Virus record (IMG/VR): IMGVR_UViG_3300035670_001258
Span: 1-23,623 of that record
DNA length: 23,623 nt
Strand: one strand, 5' to 3'
Source: a virus
The notes below the pieces were generated by a model. It did not search any database. It was not told the DNA's origin and saw only the letters and a program-made list of their open reading frames with translations. Position 1 is the stretch's first letter, and every line of letters starts with the position of its first letter. Below, one piece after another: positions 14,668 through 21,728 of this stretch. Both the position numbers and the translations under genes were made by a program.

Positions 14668-15916
14668 GAATGTCTTTCCTTACCGGTTCGTACTTGACCT
14701 CAATTCCTATAGCGTCGAATTCACGCCAGGTGCGATCAGCGAGTATGGATGGGTTGTCATATAAATCATACAGCGCATTGGCTACCTCGCCAAGCTCGGC
14801 GCGAATACCCTTGCCAGCCAGCGCCGCTTGTGCGTATTCCACCTCTGCTTTCAAGGCCGCCAGGTGGAACAAGATATTGGCGCGGATGATTTTCGGCGTC
14901 GCCAGCGGGTTATGCGCGACATTGAAACGCGCCAGGATTTCAGTGATGTCCTTAACCGGGTCAAGCCCGGCGGCATATAGTCCGGTCAATTCGCGCAATT
15001 CATGCGCCAGCACAGCCGATCCGTAAATGCCGCCGCGCTGAATCATGGTCAAGATTTCAGGGTTATTCAGCGCATTGCTGTAGACTTCAATGGTTTTAAT
15101 GTCCTGCTTGTTCGCCAGCAAAGCGGGGTCTAATGGTCGCTTGGGTTTTCTGATAAATGACGGCAAGCCCGCGATCACGCCATCCAGCAACGCCGCCACG
15201 TCAGACCTCAGCGCGGGCGGGTATTTATCTGTCTTGTCCCGCAAGGCTTTGTTAATCCGCCGCACCTCGTCACCGCCAGGGCGGTAATCAAACCCTTCAT
15301 CTATCCCCTTACCCTGAAACGGCATTTGCTTACCGCTGGTGATGGTCAGGCCGCGTTTCTTTACTTCTCGCTCTGACAGGGTGAATTTTTTGCACGAACA
15401 AAACCAGCCGTTCTGTGGCGTGTTGGTATCCCACCAGGGGTCGTCCAATGGCACCACTTTATTGTCCCAGGCCAAATGCTCTTCACGCGGGCTGATGGAA
15501 TCGCCATGTTTATACAGGCCATAGGGCCGCGCCTTGCGTAATTCAGGGTCGGCCATCTGGCGCTCACGTCCGGCATTATAGGCTTGGCGCATGTTGGTGT
15601 CGTAGATAATCGCCGCCCGCCAGTTGCGGCCCTTGGCGGTTGTCTCGCCTGTCCAACCCGTCCAACCGCGCTTTTCGACAATGTGTAGAAAATCACGGCG
15701 GAACTGGTCTAAACCGATGCCGTCGGCAATCGCCTGGTCGGTAAACTGGAAAATATCATTCAGCACATCGCCTTGCGTCGCGCCCGCCACCATAAAGCCG
15801 ATGTCGTTTTGTTCGCGCTCCAGGTCGTTCCATTTTTCAGTGTCGATAGGGAGCTTGCCGCGAAAGTAGTCAATCGCCTCTTGAAAGGGTTGATCCCCGT
15901 ATTTAACGGCCATCAC
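14654..15916 (-). CDS. MuF-type head morphogenesis protein with unusual C-terminal domain
   Basis: The 420-residue protein has an N-terminal MuF core (about 60-215). This includes NWRAAIIYDTNMRQAYNAGR (98-117), the PYGLYKHGDSISPREEHLAW stretch and the C-x-C motif NGWFCSC (169-175). The MuF family is a minor head protein next to the portal and may be ejected. The C-terminal 190 residues look like a separate module after a proline/lysine-rich linker (about 253-265). They include AVLAHELRELTGL (301-313) and a long helical part ending in YEPVRKDIRDAL. The HELRE segment resembles a metalloprotease helix but lacks the second histidine of HExxH. Start is GTG 15916 or ATG 15913, abutting the upstream stop. 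Confidence 0.9.
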   Translation of the reverse strand: MMAVKYGDQPFQEAIDYFRGKLPIDTEKWNDLEREQNDIGFMVAGATQGDVLNDIFQFTDQAIADGIGLDQFRRDFLHIVEKRGWTGWTGETTAKGRNWRAAIIYDTNMRQAYNAGRERQMADPELRKARPYGLYKHGDSISPREEHLAWDNKVVPLDDPWWDTNTPQNGWFCSCKKFTLSEREVKKRGLTITSGKQMPFQGKGIDEGFDYRPGGDEVRRINKALRDKTDKYPPALRSDVAALLDGVIAGLPSFIRKPKRPLDPALLANKQDIKTIEVYSNALNNPEILTMIQRGGIYGSAVLAHELRELTGLYAAGLDPVKDITEILARFNVAHNPLATPKIIRANILFHLAALKAEVEYAQAALAGKGIRAELGEVANALYDLYDNPSILADRTWREFDAIGIEVKYEPVRKDIRDAL

Positions 15917-16105
15917 CTATGCCCAGCCTTTCTTGGCAATAACATCCTGAATGAATTTCAGATACTTATCCGCGTCAAGCCCAGGACGCTCCACCAAGCA
16001 AAAGAAAAGTGACGAGAAAAGTTGCTGCAACTTATCAGGGTCTTTGATTGGATGTACAATTCTCAGCACCTCAAGCGCAAATTGTTCTGGCTGTTGCTCA
16101 CTCAT
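15917..16105 (-). CDS. Small hypothetical protein of 62 residues
   Basis: ATG 16105 is preceded by AAGGA nine bases upstream. The product begins MSEQQPEQFALEVLRIVHPI and is mostly helical, with one cysteine. The frame ends at TAG directly adjacent to the MuF start, indicating coupling. No family is recognised. The same 11-bp palindrome that supplies its ribosome binding site also serves the divergent plus-strand gene 14 bases away. A plus-strand promoter for that gene lies within this coding region. Confidence 0.65.
   Translation of the reverse strand: MSEQQPEQFALEVLRIVHPIKDPDKLQQLFSSLFFCLVERPGLDADKYLKFIQDVIAKKGWA
16032..16060 (+). promoter_or_regulatory. Candidate sigma-70 promoter for the plus-strand zinc-ribbon gene
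   Basis: TTATCA (16032-16037), a 17-base spacer, and TACAAT (16055-16060). The -10 matches consensus at five of six positions and the -35 at four. The predicted start near 16067 gives a leader of about 53 bases. It lies inside the opposite-strand gene. Confidence 0.4.
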
Positions 16106-16108
16106 AAC

Positions 16109-16119
16109 AAGGAATCCTT
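16109..16119. promoter_or_regulatory. Palindromic shared ribosome binding site
   Basis: AAGGAATCCTT is a palindrome, so both strands read AAGGA. It serves as Shine-Dalgarno for the plus-strand ATG at 16120 (six bases away) and for the minus-strand ATG at 16105 (nine bases away). Only 14 bases separate the two start codons. Confidence 0.75.
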
Positions 16120-16452
16120 ATGATTGCTGAAATTAAAGAGTTTATTAGTATCTCTAACGACCTGTTAAACCTGCTCCAGGTAAGCAAAGACCTATTGCCT
16201 GAAGGCGTTGATAAAGATGAAATCACCGCCAAACTCGAACAGGCAAAACGCCAACTCGCGACAGCCGAGGCATCGACGGCGAAAGAATTAGGATTCCATC
16301 TATGCTCATGCTCATTCCCACCGCAAATCATGCTATTCAAAGTAGACATGAATGCTGATGTATGCCCGGCTTGCGGTTATAAAATATCGCGTTCATACAA
16401 CACACCAACAATAGCAACGACAGGCAGGCGGACAGACTTATCTGGTTATTGA
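16120..16452 (+). CDS. Plus-strand zinc-ribbon-like cargo protein
   Basis: This 110-residue protein is the only clear plus-strand gene within the structural operon. The N-terminal half (about 1-57) is helical and acidic, with KDLLPEGVDKDEITAKLEQAK. The C-terminal half has CSCSFPPQIMLF (about 66-77) and VCPACGYK (about 85-92), so two C-x-C/C-x-x-C pairs suggest a zinc ribbon. From memory, the CxCxFPPQIML motif occurs in short proteobacterial proteins of unknown function. It has its own ribosome binding site and a candidate promoter. The gene ends 7 bp inside the end of the portal gene, tail to tail. A moron-type gene expressed from the lysogen is inferred. Confidence 0.85.
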   Translation: MIAEIKEFISISNDLLNLLQVSKDLLPEGVDKDEITAKLEQAKRQLATAEASTAKELGFHLCSCSFPPQIMLFKVDMNADVCPACGYKISRSYNTPTIATTGRRTDLSGY

Positions 16453-18011
16453 CCTGACTGTACATCCCAACGCCCGGCCAATTCAGCGGCCATCAGCGCA
16501 TTACCCAGCATATTACCCAGCGCGGTTTTGTCCATACCGGGAAACAATCCAAGCAGTTCCTTTTTGAATTGTTCCAGGCTGTCCACACTATCCAGCAAGT
16601 CCCTAATCGGGTTGATGGTGGTTTCCAGCAGCAGCGGTTCAGCCTCGCGGCTCAGACGTTGCAGCCACGGGGCGAGGGTATCTCGCTCTTCGGCCTCGGC
16701 GAATTGCGGCCCCGCTTCGACAGGCTCAGCGGGCAGCGGGTTTTGTTCAATGCCGCGCCCAGGCGCGGGCTCCGGTTGCTCAGGAATGGTTTTGTACTCC
16801 TCCCCATACACCGTCGCCAGATATTCTCCCCCGGCTGCTTGCGCAAAACTAAAAATCCGCTGATCACGTTCCGAGCGTTGATTCAAATCTTCCGAACCGT
16901 CTACGCGCCGCCAGACTTTGGGCAAGGCCGCGCCGGGATAGTTCCAATCGCGCAACCAGCGCACCACGGAATTGTTGAACGTGCCACAAATGGTATCGGC
17001 ATCGGCTTTCAGGTATTCATCTTTCACCGCGCCGCGTAGCTCTTCACTACCCAGCTTGCCGGATGTGCCGGTCACAGATGCGGTTTGTCCGAGCAAAACC
17101 TCATGCACGGCGGATTTCATGGCGTTGTACAGTTCTAAATAATCCAGCGTGCCAGAGCGTGATGCCTCCAGCATGGACAAGGTCATGCCAGCCGGATAGA
17201 TGATGCCACTATCAAGCTGTACTGCCTGCACGGCTTCTAACAGCTTGGCTTTGATTTCATCGGCGCGGGCAATGTCCGCCTCACTGGTGGCGCGGTCAAG
17301 TTCCGCCGGGTATTCACCAGCCACGGTCGGACTGGCGAATTTCTCGGCATGAAGCAATCCGAACTTGAGCAGGTTCTTTTTGAACGTCACCGGCCAATAC
17401 AGCCAGTGCGCCAGGCCAATGCCATAGGGTTCGTCGTCATGGTCGGCACCGCATGAGAATGCCCAGAATTTCCGCGCCGGTAGCAGTTCGCCCAATGGGT
17501 TGCCGGTGGTGATGAGGCGTAACCTGAAATCACCATCAAAGATGAAGCGGCGGCGGTCGCGGACTTTCACGCCTTCTAGGCTAATCGTACCGCCGTCTTT
17601 CATCCACATGCACTCGCCCACGCCATAGCCGAAGAACAGCGCATACCACATTTTCTGGGTAAGGCCGTCAAAACCGCCCATTGATTGGCGCTTGGCGAAT
17701 AGCTTGTCGTCACTGCTGCTGTTGAGATTGGCTAATGCTTCCGTCAACAGATCGGCGATTTTCTTGTCGGCGCGTTTGTTGCCGCCGGGTTCTACTACCC
17801 ACTCGCACCCAATCAGCGCGTTAATGCGCTGCTCGACGCCGGTTTTAACATCGTTATCGCGCAGCACTTCACGATAGATTTCATAGCCCTCGCCACGCGC
17901 TTGTAACAGGCTGTCAGTCGGTGACAGCGGCATGTCCGGCAGCATCCATCCACGGGTAATGTCTCGCCCGTCTCTGGTGGTTGCGATTTCTGTTAATAGT
18001 GGTTTTTGCAT
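16446..18011 (-). CDS. Portal protein, DUF935 family (Mu gp29-like)
   Basis: The 521-residue protein has the DUF935 hallmarks: ITRGWMLPDMPLSPTDSLLQ near residues 18-37, YREVLRDNDVKTGVEQRINA near 46-65, CEWVVEPGG and FGYGVGECMWMKDGGTI. It then has RDRRRFIFDGDFRLRL and LLKFGLLHAEKFASPTVAGE. It also contains a TASVTGTSGKLGSEELRGAV stretch. Portal proteins form the dodecameric vertex for DNA entry and tail attachment. Near residue 428 a PAEPVEAG segment is encoded by a TTCGACAGGCTC palindrome inserted in frame, in a proline/glutamate-rich, low-constraint region. It lies next to TerL as expected. Confidence 0.94.
   Translation of the reverse strand: MQKPLLTEIATTRDGRDITRGWMLPDMPLSPTDSLLQARGEGYEIYREVLRDNDVKTGVEQRINALIGCEWVVEPGGNKRADKKIADLLTEALANLNSSSDDKLFAKRQSMGGFDGLTQKMWYALFFGYGVGECMWMKDGGTISLEGVKVRDRRRFIFDGDFRLRLITTGNPLGELLPARKFWAFSCGADHDDEPYGIGLAHWLYWPVTFKKNLLKFGLLHAEKFASPTVAGEYPAELDRATSEADIARADEIKAKLLEAVQAVQLDSGIIYPAGMTLSMLEASRSGTLDYLELYNAMKSAVHEVLLGQTASVTGTSGKLGSEELRGAVKDEYLKADADTICGTFNNSVVRWLRDWNYPGAALPKVWRRVDGSEDLNQRSERDQRIFSFAQAAGGEYLATVYGEEYKTIPEQPEPAPGRGIEQNPLPAEPVEAGPQFAEAEERDTLAPWLQRLSREAEPLLLETTINPIRDLLDSVDSLEQFKKELLGLFPGMDKTALGNMLGNALMAAELAGRWDVQSGQ
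16711..16733. repeat. TTCGACAGGCTC-core palindrome inside the portal gene
   Basis: CCCGCT and AGCGGG arms flank the core TCGACAGGCTC, forming a hairpin. Translated in the portal frame it gives PAEPVEAG. The core matches the copies at 6010-6024 and 13065-13104, whereas the arms differ but remain complementary. Confidence 0.8.
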
Positions 18012-18025
18012 GTGTTTGCCTCGTT

Positions 18026-18205
18026 GAAAATCCCCCTAAATCCCCCTTTCCTAAAGGGGGACTTTGGAAAATCCCCCTAAATCCCCTTTCCTAAAGGGGG
18101 ACTTTGGAAAATCCCCCTAAATCCCCCTTTCCTAAAGGGGGACTTGAACGGCGGCGAAGCCGTCAAACATCCCCCCTTTAAGAAAGGGGGGTTAGGGGGG
18201 ATTTT
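18026..18205. repeat. AAATCCCCC-family cluster with three tandem left units
   Basis: Three copies of the 40-41 bp unit GAAAATCCCCCTAAATCCCC...TTTCCTAAAGGGGGACTTTG start at 18027, 18068 and 18108; the second has one C fewer. They are followed by a GGCGGCGAAGCCGTC hairpin and a right end CCCCCCTTTAAGAAAGGGGGG, GTTAGGGGGGATTTT. The cluster fills the gap between TerL and portal. Confidence 0.9.
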
Positions 18206-18219
18206 GGGTTTGGGGAGAT

Positions 18220-19599
18220 TTAATGCCCTCTAAAATCATTGCGCCCGCGCAGACTGCCAAAGCCGCGGCCAAGCCAGCCAAGCACACCGCCCGCTGTGCT
18301 TGTCGAGGCGTTATCAGCGCCAATACGCCGCCCGGCGGACATAAAGTTAGGATCCACGGGGCGATCATGCCCGGCGGCATAACAGGCCAGGAAACACGCC
18401 CAGGCGCGGTCGGCGTGGCCGTCGCCCGTGCCATCGGCAACAAAGCGCGGCGCGCCGCTGGCGGTTTGTTCTTTCTTCAGGCTATGCAGGTCGGCACGGA
18501 TTGCGGTATCCATTGGTACCCGAATCAATCTGTCCTCAAAGCGTGACTTGGCAGCGTTCGCCAATTCCAGCTTGGACGTGGTACTAAACAACACGCCCTC
18601 GACACGCCCAGCGCCGTATTGGCGTTGATAGTCTTCTACCACCTTCTCGCCCATGCCGGTTTGGTCTACACACAGCCGCGCAACCCGATAGCGCTTAAAT
18701 GCCTCGGCAACAATCGCATCTTGTTCCGCAAAGCTGATTCTTCGCCGCGCTTCAACAAGCCGAGTCCACAGTACGTCACCGACCAACTCGGCGGCCCAGA
18801 GTACCCAGAGGTCATTGCGCCGGGCGATGTCCAAGCCCATGAACACCGGGCCGCCTTGGTACAGTTCCGGCAGTCCGGCTTGGTCATGCTCTACCCCATT
18901 GATTAAATCGTAACTCAACCACGCGCTGGCTTCGTCAAGCCATTGCAATTCGTACTCTTGCGCCCAGGCGTCCGGATCTCCCAGCGCGGCTTTAAGCTCG
19001 GCAACATCACGGCGCAGGCCATCGGCAACGGCTTGGTAAATATCCGTCTGGTGACGGCTCCAGTTGTCGTCTTTGCCCGTCATCAGGTCATAGAATTTAT
19101 TTGACTTGCCGTTCGGAGTGGAAACCACTCGCAGCTTATGACCGGCGGATATGACCGGGAACAAGGCCGCCCAAATCTTGCGGCTGTCGTGATGGAACGC
19201 AAATTCGTCCAAGAACACATTGGCGCTAAAACCACGCGCCGTGTCTGGGTTGGCGGGTAGCGCGGTAATGCGCGAGCCGCCGGGGAAAATCACTTCATGC
19301 GTTTTGTAAACGCCAGATTCGCTGCGGTATTCAGAATCCAGCACTTGAATAGCTAACTGCATGGCTTGGGCGTGCTTCTTCACACCCTCGTCAATCGCTT
19401 CTTTGGCTTGGCGTTCGCCGCGACTGAGAATCACCCAGCGGGCACGGCGGCCTTTGGCTTCGGCTTCCAGACAGTCGTTGACGATTTCCAGCGTCGTCGT
19501 GAACGTCTTACCCGTTTGCCGTGCTTGCATCCCGATTTTGAAACGCGCCTCATCTTTAATCCAGCGGCGCTGGTATGGGTAGATGTTAATGGCTGGCAT
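18220..19599 (-). CDS. Terminase large subunit (Mu gp28-like)
   Basis: The 459-residue protein has Walker A ARQTGKT (26-32), Walker B VFLDEFAF (128-135) and the coupling motif STPNGKSNKFYD (160-171). The C-terminal nuclease has acidic motifs at GLDIARRNDLWVLW (D257), CVDQTGMGE (D312) and TGDGHADRAWA (D393, D397). TerL pumps DNA into the head through the portal and cuts it. AGGA lies six bases ahead of ATG 19599. The stop TAA (18220-18222) falls in a GGGGAGATTTA sequence that resembles the end of the palindromic repeat family, so the glycine-rich tail (GWLGRGFGSLRGRNDFRGH) may have been altered by insertion. Confidence 0.95.
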   Translation of the reverse strand: MPAINIYPYQRRWIKDEARFKIGMQARQTGKTFTTTLEIVNDCLEAEAKGRRARWVILSRGERQAKEAIDEGVKKHAQAMQLAIQVLDSEYRSESGVYKTHEVIFPGGSRITALPANPDTARGFSANVFLDEFAFHHDSRKIWAALFPVISAGHKLRVVSTPNGKSNKFYDLMTGKDDNWSRHQTDIYQAVADGLRRDVAELKAALGDPDAWAQEYELQWLDEASAWLSYDLINGVEHDQAGLPELYQGGPVFMGLDIARRNDLWVLWAAELVGDVLWTRLVEARRRISFAEQDAIVAEAFKRYRVARLCVDQTGMGEKVVEDYQRQYGAGRVEGVLFSTTSKLELANAAKSRFEDRLIRVPMDTAIRADLHSLKKEQTASGAPRFVADGTGDGHADRAWACFLACYAAGHDRPVDPNFMSAGRRIGADNASTSTAGGVLGWLGRGFGSLRGRNDFRGH

Positions 19600-19613
19600 A
19601 GTGTTTCCTGGTG

Positions 19614-19854
19614 TAAATCCCCCCTAGCCCCCCTTTCTTAAAGGGGGGAATGTAAATCCCCCCTAACCCCCCTTTCTTAAAGGGGGGGACGGTGGCGGCG
19701 AAGCCGCCAAGCTTTAGCCCCCCTTTCGTAAAGGGGGGGACGGTGGCGGCGAAGCCGTCAAGCTTTAGCCCCCCTTTCATAAAGGGGGGGACGGTGGCGG
19801 CGAAGCCGCCAAGCTTTAGCCCCCCTTTATGAAAGGGGGGTTGGGGGGATTTAA
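19614..19854. repeat. AAATCCCCC-family cluster with 51-bp tandem units
   Basis: Two C-run/TTTCTTAAA/G-run palindromes are followed by three 51-bp units (ACGGTGGCGGCGAAGCC...CAAGCTTTAGC) starting at 19689, 19740 and 19791. Each holds a GGCGGCGAAGCCGYC hairpin and a CCCCCCTTT...AAAGGGGGG palindrome. The final GGGGGGATTTAA supplies the stop of the small terminase gene (19851-19853). Confidence 0.9.
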
Positions 19855-20393
19855 AGCCCATACAATTCCTGCTGTACACGGCGCAGCGTGTCAATATCCA
19901 GCCCTGACGAACCGGCCTTGGCTTCAGTCTCCAGCGCGTCCAGCTTCTCTCTGATTTTCTGCTGAAAAAGCTTTTGCTGCACGCTGGCTTTGCCCAGGTC
20001 AGCCACCACGCGGCCAATCTTGGCGAACTCGCCGACACCAACCTCTTCGCCTTCCGGTACGCGCACCATGCCCAATAGCTCATAGGCTTTTTGTTGGGTG
20101 AGTGCGATCAGCATGTCATTCACGCTGCCCTCGTCATCGCCCAGTTCTTTAGCCACCACGCGAGCCTGTTCACGGAAAATACGCAGCGCTTCCAGTTCTT
20201 GTTGAAAGCGCTTGCCGTGATAGGCCACGGTGGCACGGGCGCGCACCAGGTGTTCCAGCCCTGCCGCCTCTAAAATCGTTTCAATCTCATCGGCGATGGC
20301 GTCGTAGTTCTGGAAGTTGTTGCGAATGAATACCGCCTTCACCCTGTCGCGCACGGACTCGTCCGTGATTTGCGTGATGAAGTTAGGACGCAT
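19851..20393 (-). CDS. Terminase small subunit, DUF3486 family (Mu gp27-like)
   Basis: The 180-residue protein begins MRPNFITQITDESVRDRVKA with a helical N-terminal region, consistent with the DUF3486 DNA-binding part. The middle has LEALRIFREQARVVAKELGDDE and QKAYELLGMVRVPEGEEVG, and a C-terminal coiled region (QQKLFQQKIREKLDALETEA). It overlaps the upstream gene by an ATGA and has GGAG eight bases upstream. It precedes TerL, as gp27 precedes gp28 in Mu. It would recognise the packaging site. The last codons come from a palindromic repeat end. Confidence 0.88.
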   Translation of the reverse strand: MRPNFITQITDESVRDRVKAVFIRNNFQNYDAIADEIETILEAAGLEHLVRARATVAYHGKRFQQELEALRIFREQARVVAKELGDDEGSVNDMLIALTQQKAYELLGMVRVPEGEEVGVGEFAKIGRVVADLGKASVQQKLFQQKIREKLDALETEAKAGSSGLDIDTLRRVQQELYGL

Positions 20394-20740
20394 CAGCCAT
20401 CTCCCCGCACAATGCCGTCATCGCGCAAACTGTGGTTCTCGATAAAATCAACGCCGGGAGGCAATAGCCGCGCACGCCAATCTTCACCCTTGGCAATGGT
20501 GCAATAACCTTTGTCTTCCAGGTATTGCATCATGCGCTGTACTGCCAGCAGGTCAGGACAACGCTCCGGGGTTTTGCGATTGACGGACACAAAGACAGAA
20601 TGAATCAACAAATCACTGCCATAGCTGGGGCTGCAAGCTGAAAGAATGCGTAACACGCGCCAGCGAGCGCGCTTAAGCTCTTCAAACTCGATGCCCCGTT
20701 TAGCGGCCAGAACCTCTTGCGTGATGTCGAAATCAGCCAT
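20393..20740 (-). CDS. Winged-helix-like protein in the Mu gp26 position
   Basis: The frame opens at 20776, but ATG 20740 is preferred. It overlaps the upstream stop by eight bases (ATGGCTGA) and has GGGGG eight bases ahead. The 115-residue product contains KRARWRVLRILSACSPSYGSDLLIHSVF and DLLAVQRMMQYLEDKGYCTI. The latter is a helix-helix-strand pattern typical of winged-helix proteins that stand between the spanin-like and terminase genes of Mu-like phages. The product's target is unknown. It ends with an ATGA overlap with the small terminase gene. Confidence 0.75.
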   Translation of the reverse strand: MADFDITQEVLAAKRGIEFEELKRARWRVLRILSACSPSYGSDLLIHSVFVSVNRKTPERCPDLLAVQRMMQYLEDKGYCTIAKGEDWRARLLPPGVDFIENHSLRDDGIVRGDG

Positions 20741-21095
20741 TGCTGTTGCCCCCCATGATTCGGTCCAGTTTGGCATGTACCCGGCTTAACTGCTCTTCAA
20801 TGTATTGGTTTTCGCGGATCATGTCTTCCTTCAATCCTCTTAATTCGCGCTGGAAGTCGTGGCGCGGGATGTAATTCTCGGCGACATGCAGGCGCAAATC
20901 ATTGATTTGCTTTTGCAGTTCGGCCTTGGCCGCCGCGTCGTCGTCCGAGTTTCGCAGCATCCGAGAATCCAGCGCATCTAATTTGCGCGACAGAATTTCG
21001 CGCACGATATAGATGAGCAGGCCGCCCCAGGCCAATCCCGTCAGCGCCAGCACCGCCATTGTCTGCGGGTCAATCCCGCCGAATAGCTCAGTCAT
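20733..21095 (-). CDS. Membrane-anchored coiled-coil protein (Mu gp25/DUF2730-like)
   Basis: The 120-residue product has one transmembrane segment (MAVLALTGLAWGGLLIYIV, about residues 13-31). A long charged coiled coil follows (KAELQKQINDLRLHVAENY and RELRGLKEDMIRENQYIEEQ). This layout fits DUF2730 (Mu gp25) and also spanin-like inner membrane proteins. It begins two bases after the stop of the 83-residue gene and overlaps the next gene. Because no endolysin or holin is recognisable nearby, its role could be either packaging-linked (gp25-like) or lysis; gp25 is favoured by position. Confidence 0.72.
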   Translation of the reverse strand: MTELFGGIDPQTMAVLALTGLAWGGLLIYIVREILSRKLDALDSRMLRNSDDDAAAKAELQKQINDLRLHVAENYIPRHDFQRELRGLKEDMIRENQYIEEQLSRVHAKLDRIMGGNSNG

Positions 21096-21097
21096 GG

Positions 21098-21349
21098 CTA
21101 AGACTCCTCTTCGGCATCCAAATCCTTGACCGGCAAGCGCCGCACAATCACCTCGACATCATCGCCAGTCGCGTCTTTAATCGACTGCTGCAACAACGGG
21201 CCGAGTTGTTCCAACTCCACATCGTCGGCGCGACCATCTAAAAATGAAGTGACTACCCACGGCGCAAGCCGCCCGGCAAAGATGCCGCCAATACGGATGA
21301 AGCTTTCGATACGCTCTAACGCGCCATCAAGCACGGACATCGCCCCCAT
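21098..21349 (-). CDS. First gene of the late operon, hypothetical 83-residue protein
   Basis: ATG 21349 has GGAG six bases upstream; a second ATG lies three codons inside. The product has a moderately hydrophobic middle (IRIGGIFAGRLAPWVVTSFL, about residues 19-38) and an acidic C-terminus. The hydrophobic stretch is not a clear membrane span because it contains arginine and proline. The gene is the first after the activator-site-like dyad, where Mu carries lysis genes. I do not recognise it. Confidence 0.68.
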   Translation of the reverse strand: MGAMSVLDGALERIESFIRIGGIFAGRLAPWVVTSFLDGRADDVELEQLGPLLQQSIKDATGDDVEVIVRRLPVKDLDAEEES

Positions 21350-21375
21350 GAATCTCTCCTTAAAACAGTGACTAT

Positions 21376-21397
21376 GGGGTTATGGTAGGTTTTATAA
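21376..21397 (-). promoter_or_regulatory. Candidate activator-binding dyad for the late operon
   Basis: On the minus strand TTAT (21397-21394), ten bases, then ATAACCCC (21383-21376). Phage Mu C protein is known to bind sites of the form TTAT-N6-ATAACCCC in the -35 region of late promoters; here the half-site spacing is ten. It lies between the regulator's terminator and the first late gene. Possible -10 hexamers are CATAGT (21376-21371) or CATAAC; neither is compelling. Confidence 0.45.
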
Positions 21398-21401
21398 CGG
21401 G

Positions 21402-21430
21402 CAAAAAAAAACCGCCGAAGCGGTTTTTTA
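21402..21430 (-). terminator. Intrinsic terminator after the regulator gene
   Basis: Minus-strand ACCGC-TTCG-GCGGT followed by a run of T, with an A-run before it. The stem is stable and the loop is a UUCG-type tetraloop. It overlaps the regulator's stop codon (21428-21430). The symmetric A/T flanks make it potentially bidirectional. Confidence 0.85.
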
Positions 21431-21721
21431 TTCAAGCATGGACAGTTGATTATCTAGCTCATGGCGGGATGGGGGGCGGCCTGACAGCATCTTATCCAGG
21501 CTGCTTGCCGACACGCCAAACTGGCGACAGAATTCAAGCTTGTGCCTGCTCCACGCGGCGCGGATGTAGTGGACATAGCGGGAATATTCGGAGTACGGGG
21601 AAATATACACCTGCGCACCGCGCCAGTCACGGCGGATGTCGTTTAGTACCTCGTGAACATCGCCGCCTGCTTTAAGGCGCTGTTCCAGGTCTTCAAAAAA
21701 GTCGTGCGCGGGTTCTGCCAT
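21428..21721 (-). CDS. Mor/C-like transcription activator, tentative
   Basis: The 97-residue product has a helical, acidic N-terminus (AEPAHDFFEDLEQRLKAGGD), a strand motif WRGAQVYISPYSEY (about 33-46) and a C-terminal helix-turn-helix (HKLEFCRQFGVSASSLDKML, about 60-79). The middle-strand then HTH order resembles Mor/C activators of Mu, in which GG-x-x-x-Y-I-P precedes the HTH. It is shorter than Mor (129) and C (140). Position before a terminator and an activator-like dyad at the head of the late operon supports this. There is no Shine-Dalgarno; the promoter-like sequence upstream would start transcription at or next to the ATG, suggesting leaderless translation. Confidence 0.6.
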   Translation of the reverse strand: MAEPAHDFFEDLEQRLKAGGDVHEVLNDIRRDWRGAQVYISPYSEYSRYVHYIRAAWSRHKLEFCRQFGVSASSLDKMLSGRPPSRHELDNQLSMLE

Positions 21722-21728
21722 GCGGTTA

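Noticed and set aside
18026-18150. Possible CRISPR-like array of 40-41 bp units
   Set aside because: The units are contiguous and palindromic with no unique spacers; they belong to the dispersed AAATCCCCC family.
19586-20083. A 165-residue minus-strand ORF with FAATVPPF...KGGLKL repeats
   Set aside because: It is translated repeat DNA: the 51-bp tandem units happen to keep the frame open, and the rest overlaps the small terminase gene in another frame.
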